Under the pieces are notes generated by a model. It ran no database searches, was not told the origin of the DNA, and saw only the letters and a program-made list of their open reading frames with translations. This document shows, piece by piece, positions 38,735-46,714 of a stretch of 64,000 bases of DNA. A program made the translations under genes and the position numbers. Origin of the DNA: Oceanobacter sp. 1_MG-2023 (lineage in GTDB: Bacteria > Pseudomonadota > Gammaproteobacteria > Pseudomonadales > Oceanobacteraceae); the NCBI RefSeq assembly GCF_030689025.1, contig NZ_JAUYWA010000003.1, positions 62,001-126,000 of the forward strand, given 5' to 3'. Positions within the stretch are counted from its first letter, which is position 1; each line of letters starts with the position of its first letter.

Positions 38735-40459
38735 GTGGAATTACTTTCCGGCGGAGAGATGTTGGTTCGTGCCCTGCACGAAGCAGGCGTTGAATACATT
38801 TACGGTTATCCGGGCGGCTCACTGCTGCACATTTACGACGCAGTCTACAAACAAAGTGCCGTGAAACATGTCCTGGTCCGCCACGAGCAAGCGGCGGCCC
38901 ATATGGCAGATGGTTATGCACGTGCAACCGGCAAGGCCGGTGTGGTCATGGTGACCTCTGGCCCTGGTGCTACAAACACGATTACCGGTATCGCGACAGC
39001 GTTTACCGACTCCATTCCAATGGTCGTCATTTCTGGTCAGGTGATGAGTCATTTGGTGGGCGACGATGCCTTTCAGGAAACCGACATGCTGGGTGTTTCA
39101 CGCCCGGTAGTGAAGCACAGCTTCAGCGTTCGTCGGCCAGAAGAAATTCCGGAGCTGATCGCCAAGGCGTTTTATATTGCCAATACCGGCCGCCCAGGGC
39201 CTGTACTGATTGATATTCCAAAAGACATGACCATGCCGAATGAACGTTACGAATACGTTTATCCGAAAAAGGTCAAGTTGCGCTCCTACACGCCCCCTCA
39301 GCGTGGTCACTCCGGCCAGATCAAAAAGGCTGTTGAGTTGCTGCTGGCGGCCAAGCGTCCGGTGGTATACAGTGGCGGCGGCGTCATTATCGATGGCAGC
39401 TCCGACAAACTGCGGGCCTTGGTCGACCGTCTGGATTTCCCATGTACCAGTACCCTGATGGGGCTGGGTGGTTATCCCGGTACCGGTGAGCGTTTCCTCG
39501 GCATGCTGGGTATGCACGGCACCTACGAAGCCAACGTGGTGATGCACCATGCGGATGTTATTCTGGCGGTTGGTGCGCGCTTTGACGACCGTGTCACCAA
39601 TGCGACCAACAAGTTTTGCCCGGATGCGAAGATCATTCATATCGATATCGACCCATCGTCGATTTCCAAAACGATCACTGCCGATGTACCGATCGTTGGG
39701 CCAGTGGGTACCGTGCTGGACGAAATGACCGCGTTGCTGGACGAAGCCGGAGAAACTCCCGACGCCGATGCGCTTGCCTCCTGGTGGAAACAGATCAACG
39801 ACTGGCGTCCACGTCATGGCATGCGTTACGAGAAAAACGACAACGGCCTGATGAAACCCCAGGAAGTGATCGAAGCGCTGTGGACTGCGACCAAGGGCGA
39901 TGCCTACGTTACCTCTGATGTTGGTCAGCACCAGATGTTTGCTGCCCAGTACTACAAGTTCGACAAGCCGAATCGCTGGATCAACTCTGGCGGTCTGGGC
40001 ACCATGGGCTTTGGTTTTCCGGCTGCGATGGGCGTGAAAATGAACTTCCCGGATCACGAAGTGGTATGTGTTACCGGTGAAGGTTCGATCCAGATGAACA
40101 TTCAGGAAATGTCGACCTGCCTGCAGTACGGTATTCCGGTCAAGATCATCTGCCTGAACAATGGTTCTCTGGGTATGGTGCGTCAGTGGCAGGATATGAA
40201 CTACGAAGGGCGTCACTCCAATTCCTACATGAAATCGCTGCCGGACTTTGTCAAGCTGGCAGCAGCCTATGGCCATGTCGGTATTCAGGTGAAAAGCCGT
40301 GACGAGTTGCCGCAAGCGCTGGACGATGCTCTGAACAAGTACAAGGATCGTCTGGTCTTCCTTGACGTCGCTGTTGATCCGGAAGAACACGTTTATCCAA
40401 TGCAGGTGCCTTTGGGTTCCATGCGCGACATGTGGCTGAGCAAGACGGAGCGTACCTGA
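38735..40459 (+). CDS. ilvI: Acetolactate synthase large subunit
   Basis: ThDP enzyme of valine, leucine and isoleucine synthesis. The GTG at 38735 (AGAGGA upstream) gives 574 residues; a GTG at 38717 would add six. Catalytic Glu is in [19 protein letters not shown]; the ThDP motif is [17 protein letters not shown] ... [13 protein letters not shown]. It is followed after 1 bp by the regulatory subunit gene. The Pseudomonas-type ilvI is the closest fit in layout. Confidence 0.96.
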   Translation: MELLSGGEMLVRALHEAGVEYIYGYPGGSLLHIYDAVYKQSAVKHVLVRHEQAAAHMADGYARATGKAGVVMVTSGPGATNTITGIATAFTDSIPMVVISGQVMSHLVGDDAFQETDMLGVSRPVVKHSFSVRRPEEIPELIAKAFYIANTGRPGPVLIDIPKDMTMPNERYEYVYPKKVKLRSYTPPQRGHSGQIKKAVELLLAAKRPVVYSGGGVIIDGSSDKLRALVDRLDFPCTSTLMGLGGYPGTGERFLGMLGMHGTYEANVVMHHADVILAVGARFDDRVTNATNKFCPDAKIIHIDIDPSSISKTITADVPIVGPVGTVLDEMTALLDEAGETPDADALASWWKQINDWRPRHGMRYEKNDNGLMKPQEVIEALWTATKGDAYVTSDVGQHQMFAAQYYKFDKPNRWINSGGLGTMGFGFPAAMGVKMNFPDHEVVCVTGEGSIQMNIQEMSTCLQYGIPVKIICLNNGSLGMVRQWQDMNYEGRHSNSYMKSLPDFVKLAAAYGHVGIQVKSRDELPQALDDALNKYKDRLVFLDVAVDPEEHVYPMQVPLGSMRDMWLSKTERT

Positions 40460-40460
40460 G

Positions 40461-40955
40461 ATGATGCGACATATAATTTCTATCCTGCTGGAAAACGAAC
40501 CAGGTGCCTTGTCACGGGTGGTCGGGCTGTTCGCCCAGCGTGGCTACAACATTGAAACCCTGACGGTTGCACCGACGGAAGATCCGACGCTGTCGCGTCT
40601 GACCATGACCACACACTGTGATGATCGCAAGATCGAACAGATCACCAAGCAGCTCAACAAGCTGATTGAAGTGGTCAAGCTGGTGGACCTGTCTGAAGGT
40701 CAGCATATCGAACGTGAGCTGATGCTGATCAAGGTGAAAGCGGTAGGAGCCCAGCGTGCAGAAATCAAGCGGACGGCGGATATCTTCCGTGGCCAGATCG
40801 TGGATGTATCTCCGTGTGTGTACACCATTCAGCTGACAGGGGCGACTGACAAACTGGAAGCCTTTATCGATGCGATTGGGTCTGCGGCGGTTCTGGAAAC
40901 CGTGCGGACAGGGGTATCCGGTATTTCTCGTGGCGAGAAAGTCCTGAGCCTGTAA
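40461..40955 (+). CDS. ilvH: Acetolactate synthase small (regulatory) subunit
   Basis: 164 residues. An N-terminal ACT domain (ISILLENEPGALSRVVGLFA) binds valine for feedback control; the C-terminal ferredoxin-like domain contains RELMLIKVKA. Starts directly after ilvI. ilvC, which often follows, is not here: a strong terminator and an unrelated convergent gene come next. Confidence 0.96.
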   Translation: MMRHIISILLENEPGALSRVVGLFAQRGYNIETLTVAPTEDPTLSRLTMTTHCDDRKIEQITKQLNKLIEVVKLVDLSEGQHIERELMLIKVKAVGAQRAEIKRTADIFRGQIVDVSPCVYTIQLTGATDKLEAFIDAIGSAAVLETVRTGVSGISRGEKVLSL

Positions 40956-40993
40956 TGATCCCGGCCACCTTCCCGAGAGGAGGTGATCGATAC

Positions 40994-41034
40994 AAAAAAC
41001 CCGTTGCCGATATTTTTCGGCAACGGGTTTTTTA
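40994..41034. terminator. Terminator after ilvH (bidirectional)
   Basis: AAAAAACCCGTTGCCGA-TATTTT-TCGGCAACGGGTTTTTT: an 11-bp perfect stem with A-run and T-run, able to end both ilvIH and the convergent IMPase gene. Confidence 0.92.
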
Positions 41035-41093
41035 ATGGCCGGCGAATAGTGGCTCGGCAAGCCGGCCAGTGCTGTCTGGACGGTGGCTGTGGT

Positions 41094-41903
41094 CTAGTGG
41101 CGACCGAAGCTGGCATCCGACTGGCGTAGCAGCGCTTGTAATGGCTCAAACAGCGCAGGGGTCACAATCATGATATTACTGCTGACCAACTGTGGATTGG
41201 TGCTGTCTGGCAGGGGATGAATATGCCCGAGTCGGGCACCGGCTTCGCGGGCAATCAATTGTGCTGCGGCGCAGTCCCAGATTTTAACGTTTTCGTAGTA
41301 ACCATCGAGGCGGCCACAGGCGACCCAGCACATATCGAGGGCGGCGGCACCGACCCGGCGCAGATCGGCACAGTGCTTGAGCACTTGTCCAAAACGACCG
41401 ATCAGGTAATCAAGATCATCTTTCTGATAAGGAAAGCCGGTACCAATCAGGGCGCGGTTTAACTCGGTTTTGCCGGAGCAGTGAATCGGCTGGTTATTCA
41501 TACAAGCACCCTGGCCTTCGAGAGCATGGAACGTTTCTCCCTGAAACGGGCTATGCACTACCGCAGCCCGGGCCTTGCCTTGGTGGTAATAAGCAATCGA
41601 GACAGCCACCTGGTGCTGGCCATGGGCGTAATTGACGGTGCCATCGATCGGATCAATGATCCAGAGATGCTCGCACTCGGTGCTGTTTTCCGGCCCCAGT
41701 TCTTCCGATAACAAATGATGATCCGGAAAGGCAGCCAGAATGCCGTTACTGATCAACTGGTCAGCGGCGACGTCGGCCTGGGTAACCAATTCAGCACCGT
41801 CGTATTTGAAATTGATCTGCAGGTCATTACGCAGTTGGGCAATGGTATCACCGGCCTGTTGCGCCAGTGACAGTGCCAGATCGAGCATGGGTTGATAATT
41901 CAT
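41094..41903 (-). CDS. Inositol monophosphatase family protein
   Basis: 269 residues of the Mg-dependent, Li-sensitive phosphatase family. Metal-site motifs: LLSEELGPE, WIIDPIDGTVNYAHG and KIWDCAAAQLIAREAG. This family includes SuhB and CysQ; the segments are nearer to IMPase/SuhB than CysQ, but the RNA-polymerase-binding role of SuhB cannot be inferred. It stands alone between ilvH and tesA. Confidence 0.88.
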   Translation of the reverse strand: MNYQPMLDLALSLAQQAGDTIAQLRNDLQINFKYDGAELVTQADVAADQLISNGILAAFPDHHLLSEELGPENSTECEHLWIIDPIDGTVNYAHGQHQVAVSIAYYHQGKARAAVVHSPFQGETFHALEGQGACMNNQPIHCSGKTELNRALIGTGFPYQKDDLDYLIGRFGQVLKHCADLRRVGAAALDMCWVACGRLDGYYENVKIWDCAAAQLIAREAGARLGHIHPLPDSTNPQLVSSNIMIVTPALFEPLQALLRQSDASFGRH

Positions 41904-41964
41904 GGTGCATGATTCCTGTCGGCGAGTAAGGGCTGAATCGTTCAGCGATTAAATGCAACCCTGG

Positions 41965-42639
41965 TTACAGTTCGTTGTTAACAAACTGTATCCAGATATC
42001 GAGGGCATCGATCACGGCCGTGCTCATCATTGGCTGGGCTGCGGTGGCAGGATGAATGCCGTCAGCCTGCATCAACTCTGGCTGCGTGGCGATGCCTTCC
42101 AGCAAAAAGGGGAGTAACAGGGTTTCTTGCTGATTGGCGAGTTCGCTGTAAATATTGGCAAAGCCTTCGGTATAACGGCTGCCGTAATTGGGGGGTATCT
42201 GCATACCCAGTAACATCACCATAATACCCTCATGCTCCGCCATGGTGATCATCCGTTCCAGATTGCTGCGAATGACACTGAGTGGCGTACCGCGAAGGCC
42301 ATCGTTGCCACCAAGTTCGATAATCAGCAGGTCTGGCTGATGGCTTTGTATCAGCGCAGGCAAACGCGCCACACCGCCCTGGGTGGTGTCGCCACTGATA
42401 CTGGCATTAACTACCGTGACGTGTGGAACACGTTGCTGCAACTGTTGTTGGAACAGAGTGACCCATCCCTGTTGAACCGGCACGCCAAATCCGGCACTAA
42501 TACTATCTCCAATGACCAGGACGACCGGATTCTTGCTGTGACCGGTGTCTATAGGCTCAGCCCATGACGGCAGGCCGGTCAAGACGACCAGCCCCACTAA
42601 CAGGATTTTGATACCAGCCATGCGTGATAACAGTGACAT
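41965..42639 (-). CDS. tesA: Periplasmic GDSL esterase / lysophospholipase TesA (intact copy)
   Basis: 224 residues with signal peptide (IKILLVGLVVLTGLPSWA). SGNH blocks are intact: VIGDSISAGFGVP (Ser), VNASISGDTTQGG (Gly), IELGGNDGLRG (Asn) and ADGIHPATAAQ (Asp/His). It hydrolyses acyl esters or thioesters in the periplasm. In E. coli tesA is divergent from ybbA-ybbP; here the adjacent ybbA start is dead and the living one is 3.3 kb away, beside a dead tesA copy. Confidence 0.93.
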   Translation of the reverse strand: MSLLSRMAGIKILLVGLVVLTGLPSWAEPIDTGHSKNPVVLVIGDSISAGFGVPVQQGWVTLFQQQLQQRVPHVTVVNASISGDTTQGGVARLPALIQSHQPDLLIIELGGNDGLRGTPLSVIRSNLERMITMAEHEGIMVMLLGMQIPPNYGSRYTEGFANIYSELANQQETLLLPFLLEGIATQPELMQADGIHPATAAQPMMSTAVIDALDIWIQFVNNEL

Positions 42640-42913
42640 ATCGCTTAGTCCCCTTGAAAAATCGACATCGTCCTTTGTGGCTGGTGGTAGCCACAGTCCA
42701 GCTCTGAGTTAACCTGTGTTGGCAAAACAGTGCAAGCAAGAGGACAACCGTTGACCCTGTTAAAGGGGTCGGTTTCTCTGCAAGAGGAAAAGTGGAAGTC
42801 GGTATCAGTCTGGCGATGGTGGGCACCTCGGGCAGTGACAAGCCGACGCTGTTAGGGATTATGGCCGGGTTGGGTTTCCCCTCTGTTGGCGAGCTGTCAT
42901 TGCTCGGACACCG
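42120..42913. repeat. Duplicated tesA-ybbA junction, copy A
   Basis: Direct repeat of 45238-46233 (excluding the 265-bp element there). Covers the 5' two-thirds of tesA and the first part of ybbA. Copy A keeps tesA alive and has a dead ybbA. The copies differ by roughly one base in six by eye, so the duplication is old or the second copy came from a related strain. Confidence 0.82.
42620..42913 (+). pseudogene. Decayed 5' part of a ybbA-type ABC ATPase gene
   Basis: This aligns with the first ~285 bp of the intact ATPase at 45950. A 1-bp loss in 'gctctgag' (intact: 'gcccttgag') shifts the frame and gives an early TAA near 42711; a ~10-bp insertion follows around 42780. The Walker A, GTSGSGKST in the intact gene, reads GTSGSDKPT here. 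Homology stops at about 42913 in '...ctcggacaccg'. It is the dead half of a duplicated tesA-ybbA junction. Confidence 0.85.
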
Positions 42914-42960
42914 CGGTATTTTCCAACATGGTTGTCCGGTAAATTATTAGTCAGGCCGCT

Positions 42961-43389
42961 TATGCAGTGATGTCGAATCACTATCATATGGCGCTGTTTG
43001 TTGATATTCAGCAGGGGAAGAACTGGAACGATATGGGGCTACTGCGCTGGCATTGGCTGTTCAAGGGCAATGTACTGTTACAACGGTTTGCTCGGGCAGA
43101 CATGGCTGCAGCCGCCAGAAACACTGGATCACACATCTGTTCGTCGTCGAATAAATCACGTGAAAACCGCAGTAAAAGCCAATGCCGTCAATCGATAATG
43201 CCCTGACCTTCTGCTATTGATTGGCCATCAGAAACAACATTCACCAGCGGGTATCCCGATGCCATTGAATGACTGTCTGGTATTGGTGGATGCAACCGGA
43301 GGGATGATTTGCGGCGATAAACGCGGTGCGATGAACGAAGAATTATCGCCAAAACTCAGTCGAATTGACCTGGATGAAAGCCAGTGATC
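42961..43389 (+). pseudogene. Remnant of an IS200-like / REP-associated (RAYT) transposase
   Basis: Frame 42961 reads YAVMSNHYHMALFVDIQQG, the HUH motif region (NHYH) of Y1 transposases, followed by LLRWHWLFKGN. After frameshifts, 43230-43389 reads IPMPLNDCLVLVDATGGMI then DKRGAMNEELSPKL, which matches the C-terminal part of the same family (usual form ...LxDYLELVDWTGR...DKRGAI...). The N-terminus and the catalytic-Tyr region are missing or scrambled, so it is dead. It marks the left edge of the foreign cargo. Confidence 0.7.
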
Positions 43390-43400
43390 TGATAGCTTGA

Positions 43401-43970
43401 TTAAAAGTATGACACACCTTTTTTCCAATATTCTGGTAAATTTTGTAGAGGTACCTTCATTAGCACCACACCTGCCGGTATCAGTTCGTTGGGCATTTGA
43501 GTTATCCGGGCGATTTCAGTGAATTTTAAAACTCTCTTATAAAAAAAATCATTTTCAGGATTGACTGCTATAACAATCTCTTCATAGTCTTTTTTAATGA
43601 TAATCTGTATCGCTTGCTTTACAAGCTGTTTTATCAAACTGTTCTTTGACCTGTAGTCCGGGTGCGTACAGATACGCCAAACATTACAAATATTGCTGTT
43701 GTTTTTACGTATTTGTGTCATTTCTTTGGGAAAGTATTTATCAGCAGGTGCGCCCATATGAACATCTCTTGAAACACTGATTGTCCCCACTATTTTATCG
43801 TCTTCTTTGACGAATATTACATCGCTATTGTACAGATCCTCTAGTTGAGGATACATATTGATAATTCCGGATGCCTGGGCAGGTATGGTGTTTTCTGACA
43901 CTAGGCAATCATGATACAGTTTTTGTACCAAATAGCGTTCTTGATCAGTTTCTACTAATTTGAATTTCAT
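43401..43970 (-). CDS. FeeM-like N-acyltransferase (GNAT / autoinducer-synthase fold)
   Basis: 189 residues from the ATG at 43970; a GTG at 44039, overlapping the desaturase stop (TAGTG), would add 23. The fold signals are KEDDKIVGTISVSRD (beta strands), VWRICTHPDYRSKNSLIKQL (acyl/CoA-site P-loop region) and FFYKRVLKFTEIARI ... PAGVVLMKVPL, a pattern close to long-chain N-acyl amino acid synthases (FeeM family) and PEP-CTERM-associated acyltransferases. FeeM-type enzymes move a fatty acyl chain from acyl carrier protein to an amine. The gene is clearly AT-rich compared with neighbours and is coupled to a desaturase. Substrate is unknown; a plain GNAT is the alternative. Confidence 0.6.
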   Translation of the reverse strand: MKFKLVETDQERYLVQKLYHDCLVSENTIPAQASGIINMYPQLEDLYNSDVIFVKEDDKIVGTISVSRDVHMGAPADKYFPKEMTQIRKNNSNICNVWRICTHPDYRSKNSLIKQLVKQAIQIIIKKDYEEIVIAVNPENDFFYKRVLKFTEIARITQMPNELIPAGVVLMKVPLQNLPEYWKKGVSYF

Positions 43971-44038
43971 ATGGATTAATATAATTGTGATTGAAGGGTT
44001 TTGTTTGTATTGGCCGGGTTCTCTAATCTCAAAAAACA

Positions 44039-45022
44039 CTATCGCTTATCAAAATAATGCCCCATTATATCTAGAATGGAACGCTTGCGATTGGTTATGG
44101 ACCACTTGATTTCATTACGTGTTTTGTCTTCTATCAAACCCGGATCAATGTTCATTCTGATTTTTTCATCTAATTGAGGTAGTTGATTCCAGGATACCCA
44201 AGGAAAAAAATGATGCGGAATATGGCGGTTGAAGTTTAGCAAGAAAAAATTTGACCAGACTGGAACATGCTTGCATGAATGAGACACCAAGTATTGCTTA
44301 GAAAAATGCAACGGTTTGTCTTCCTTGTCTAATAATGGTGTTTCTGCATGATGTGGTAAATTAACGAGCTCTTCGAGATAGAACAATAATATAAGTGCGG
44401 GAATATACCAAAATAATGCCGTTACCAAGAGAGAGGAACTAAACAGTATTATTAGTGCTAACAGGTATAAAGAAAAATAAATAACAGAATACTTTCGCTC
44501 TTTTTTTAGTGACAGGGAATTATAATTTTTATGTGTATCTTGAAATGGATCTCGCCAAAGGCCGATTCTGTCATTTAGTACAAATAATGGTATCCAATAT
44601 TTCCAGACAAATTCTAGTTTTCTGGACATTTCGTCAGAGAGGACGGAGAAGAAATCAATCGCTCTTTTGTTGGCAGGGTCGAGAGTCGGATGCCCTGTAT
44701 AACGGTGATGTAATACGTGTGATCGTTTTCTTGACAAATAAGGCATAAAAATCAACCAACTAAATAAATGTCCTAAAAAATCATTGGTTGTGATTTTCCT
44801 GGTTAAAGTATTGTGTGTGGCTTCGTGTTGGAATAAATATGCGTGTAATAAAACTGTGGTCAGAAAAAACCAGGATAATATTATGTAAACCCCTTTTAGT
44901 TGAAAGAGGTAGAAAGAGAATCCAAGCAAAATAAAATCGCATATCCAGATGAATAGTGTTGCACTGGAAAAACCTTTTCGCGGGAATTGCTCTCTTATTG
45001 TATTCCAGTGCGATTTTTTCAT
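44039..45022 (-). CDS. Membrane fatty acid desaturase
   Basis: 327 residues, multi-pass membrane protein with the three His boxes of the di-iron desaturase/hydroxylase family: LFQHEATHNTLTRK (HxxxH), RSHVLHHRYTGH (HxxHH-like) and FNRHIPHHFFPW (HxxHH), plus LPHHAETP. Hydrophobic pairs lie at about 22-55, 80-100 and 178-215. It should introduce a double bond (or hydroxyl) into an acyl chain. AT-rich and Lys/Ile/Phe-rich, unlike the host genes, so probably acquired. First gene of a two-gene operon with the FeeM-like gene; a perfect palindrome lies 10 bp upstream. Confidence 0.85.
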   Translation of the reverse strand: MKKSHWNTIREQFPRKGFSSATLFIWICDFILLGFSFYLFQLKGVYIILSWFFLTTVLLHAYLFQHEATHNTLTRKITTNDFLGHLFSWLIFMPYLSRKRSHVLHHRYTGHPTLDPANKRAIDFFSVLSDEMSRKLEFVWKYWIPLFVLNDRIGLWRDPFQDTHKNYNSLSLKKERKYSVIYFSLYLLALIILFSSSLLVTALFWYIPALILLFYLEELVNLPHHAETPLLDKEDKPLHFSKQYLVSHSCKHVPVWSNFFLLNFNRHIPHHFFPWVSWNQLPQLDEKIRMNIDPGLIEDKTRNEIKWSITNRKRSILDIMGHYFDKR

Positions 45023-45031
45023 AATATATAC

Positions 45032-45048
45032 TTTGAATCAGATTCAAA
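45032..45048. promoter_or_regulatory. Perfect palindromic operator before the desaturase operon
   Basis: TTTGAATC-A-GATTCAAA, 17 bp, perfect dyad, centred 18 bp upstream of the desaturase ATG. It lies just downstream of a candidate promoter, so a repressor bound here would block initiation or elongation. No regulator gene is in the cargo. Confidence 0.6.
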
Positions 45049-45053
45049 AGTCA

Positions 45054-45081
45054 CGATAACCCATGCTTCAGTGTTTTTCAA
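45054..45081 (-). promoter_or_regulatory. Candidate promoter of the desaturase operon
   Basis: Minus strand: TTGAAA (45081-45076), 16-bp spacer, TTATCG (45059-45054). This would place the transcription start at the palindrome 45032-45048 and a leader of roughly 25-30 nt. Confidence 0.4.
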
Positions 45082-45252
45082 GGCAGTAGTCACCTAAATA
45101 TCACCTGAAACTATTAAGCGGCATCTTTGTATTATTCTGGCTTTTCTCGTTCTCAGGCTCCTGCATGGTAATGTATAAATGGTGTTTTTTTATTGAGCAA
45201 TTCAATAAATGTGACGCTATTCACATTCGGCGCTCGCGGGTTTCTTGCAGAT

Positions 45253-45517
45253 GGGGACATCTATTTAATCCTGCACGGCTCTGCGCGAGTGTTGCCGTTG
45301 TTCAGAGCAAGGCGACGAATGCAGCGAAATGGCGAGTCCTTTTCAAATTCGTCAACACCGCACTGGACGGCGGCAACCCGCGCCCTTCGGGGGCTGCCGG
45401 ATGATCTCGACTCGGTGTCGCCGACTTTTGACTTGACCCGTCAGGCCTGCAAGTCGGCTTCGTGATTCGAAACCATCCGGTAGCCCAGAGTGAGCACTGG
45501 ATTAAATAGATGTCCCC
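45253..45517. mobile_element. 265-bp inverted-repeat (MITE-like) element, complete copy
   Basis: Ends are a perfect 19-bp inverted repeat: GGGGACATCTATTTAATCC at 45253-45271 and its complement at 45499-45517. The interior (45272-45498) is GC-rich and has no believable gene. The last 91 bp recur at 7073-7163. The flanks GGGTTTCTTGCAGAT (left) and TGATAGGC (right) line up with uninterrupted tesA sequence GGGTTTCTTGCTGATTGGC at 42120, so the element inserted into the tesA copy with a short (3-4 bp, GAT/TGAT) target repeat. A transposase must be supplied from elsewhere. Confidence 0.8.
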
Positions 45518-45969
45518 TGATAGGCAACTTCGTTATAAATATTGGCAAAGCCGTCGGTGTAGCGAGTGCCATAATTGGGGGGAATTTTGCATACCGGCAG
45601 CATGATGCCTTTGTGTTCGGCCATGGCAATCATCTGCTGCGGATAACGCTGGGTGGTGTGCCGCGCAGGCCATCGTTGCCGCGAGTTCGATTATCAGTAG
45701 GTCTGGCTGTGGCTGGTGTCGCCACTGATACTGGCATTGACTACCGTGACCAGTGGAACACGCTGTTGCAGCTGCTGCTGAAGCAGAGTGACCTGTCCCT
45801 GTTGAATCGGCACGCCGAATCCGGCACTAATACTGTCTCCAACGACGAGAATCATCGGGGCGGCGTGACGCCCGGTATCCGCCGGTTCTGCCAGTGACGG
45901 CAAGCCGGTCAATACGACCAGTGCCACTAACAGGATTTTGATATTAGCCATGCGTAATAACCGCGACAT
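45518..45969 (-). pseudogene. Decayed tesA copy
   Basis: Encodes the first ~90 residues of a TesA-like protein (signal peptide, VVGDSISAGFGVPIQQG with the nucleophile Ser) in frame from 45969. The gene then loses about 40 bp near 45705 and about a dozen near 45640, shifts frame, and is cut by the 265-bp element at 45517. The Asn and Asp/His catalytic blocks are lost. It lies exactly where the living tesA would be relative to ybbA-ybbP. Confidence 0.85.
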
Positions 45970-46714
45970 CTCGCTTGATCCCCTTGAAAAACCGGCCTCG
46001 TCCTCTGCGACAGACGGTCACCACAGCCTAGCCCTTGAGTTAACCCGTGTTGGTAAAACAGTGCAAGCGGGAGGACAACCGCTGACGTTATTGACGGCGG
46101 TTTCCCTGCAGGTGGAAGCAGGTACCAGTCTGGCTATTGTCGGTACCTCCGGCAGTGGTAAGTCCACCTTGCTGGGGATTATGGCCGGGCTGGATTTACC
46201 CTCTGCTGGTGAGCTGTCACTGCTCGGACACCGGCTCGACCAGCTGGATGAAGACCAGCGGGCGGCAGTACGGGCGCAAGGGGTCAGCTTTGTGTTTCAG
46301 AACTTCCAGTTATTGCCAGGGTTGACGGCACTGGAAAATGTCATGTTGCCGCTGGAAATTCGCCAGCAAACAAAACCACAGCGTGAAGCAAAATCGTTGC
46401 TGGACAGCGTTGGTCTGGGTCATCGTATCAGTCATTACCCCAGCCAGTTGTCGGGGGGGGAGCAACAACGGGTGGCGCTGGCGCGGGCCTTTGCGGGTCA
46501 GCCGGATATTCTGTTTGCTGATGAGCCTACCGGTAATCTGGATCGCGCCACCGGCAAACAGATTGAAGATTTGTTATTCCAGATGAACGCTGACTACGGC
46601 ACCACGCTGGTGCTGGTGACTCACGACCCACAACTGGCACAGCGTTGCCAGCGTCAGGTACGCATGACCGATGGCCAACTGCAGGATGTGACTGTCGCCG
46701 AGGCTTCGGCATGA
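45950..46714 (+). CDS. ybbA: ABC transporter ATP-binding protein, YbbA type
   Basis: 254 residues. Walker A GTSGSGKST, Q-loop VFQNFQLLPGLTAL, signature LSGGEQQRVALARAF and Walker B ILFADEPTGNLD are intact. It belongs to the MacB/LolD-like class that drives mechanotransmission rather than transport through the membrane. It overlaps the permease gene by 4 bp (ATGA). YbbA-YbbP and TesA are conserved neighbours and are thought to handle envelope lipids or related cargo. The ATG lies inside the start of the dead tesA copy. Confidence 0.93.
   Translation: MRNNRDISLDPLEKPASSSATDGHHSLALELTRVGKTVQAGGQPLTLLTAVSLQVEAGTSLAIVGTSGSGKSTLLGIMAGLDLPSAGELSLLGHRLDQLDEDQRAAVRAQGVSFVFQNFQLLPGLTALENVMLPLEIRQQTKPQREAKSLLDSVGLGHRISHYPSQLSGGEQQRVALARAFAGQPDILFADEPTGNLDRATGKQIEDLLFQMNADYGTTLVLVTHDPQLAQRCQRQVRMTDGQLQDVTVAEASA

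Larger units (their letters stand above)
45238..46233. repeat. Duplicated tesA-ybbA junction, copy B
   Basis: Second copy of 42120-42913, interrupted by the 265-bp element at 45253-45517. Copy B keeps ybbA alive and has a decayed tesA. Homology to copy A begins within 45238-45252, left of the element, and ends at about 46233, beyond which only this copy continues into the full ybbA. Confidence 0.82.

Noticed and set aside
38664-38864. Short frame upstream of ilvI (MMLILQFLYHSC...) as an attenuator leader peptide
   Set aside because: It is not rich in Val/Ile/Leu codons in a run, overlaps ilvI and has no terminator/antiterminator pair.
39098-40390. A 430-codon open frame on the minus strand
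   Set aside because: Mirror frame of ilvI; composition (many His, Gln, Thr) is typical of antisense shadow frames.
44509-44748. Rightward 79-codon frame in the cargo
   Set aside because: Antisense to the desaturase gene, whose three His boxes are intact.
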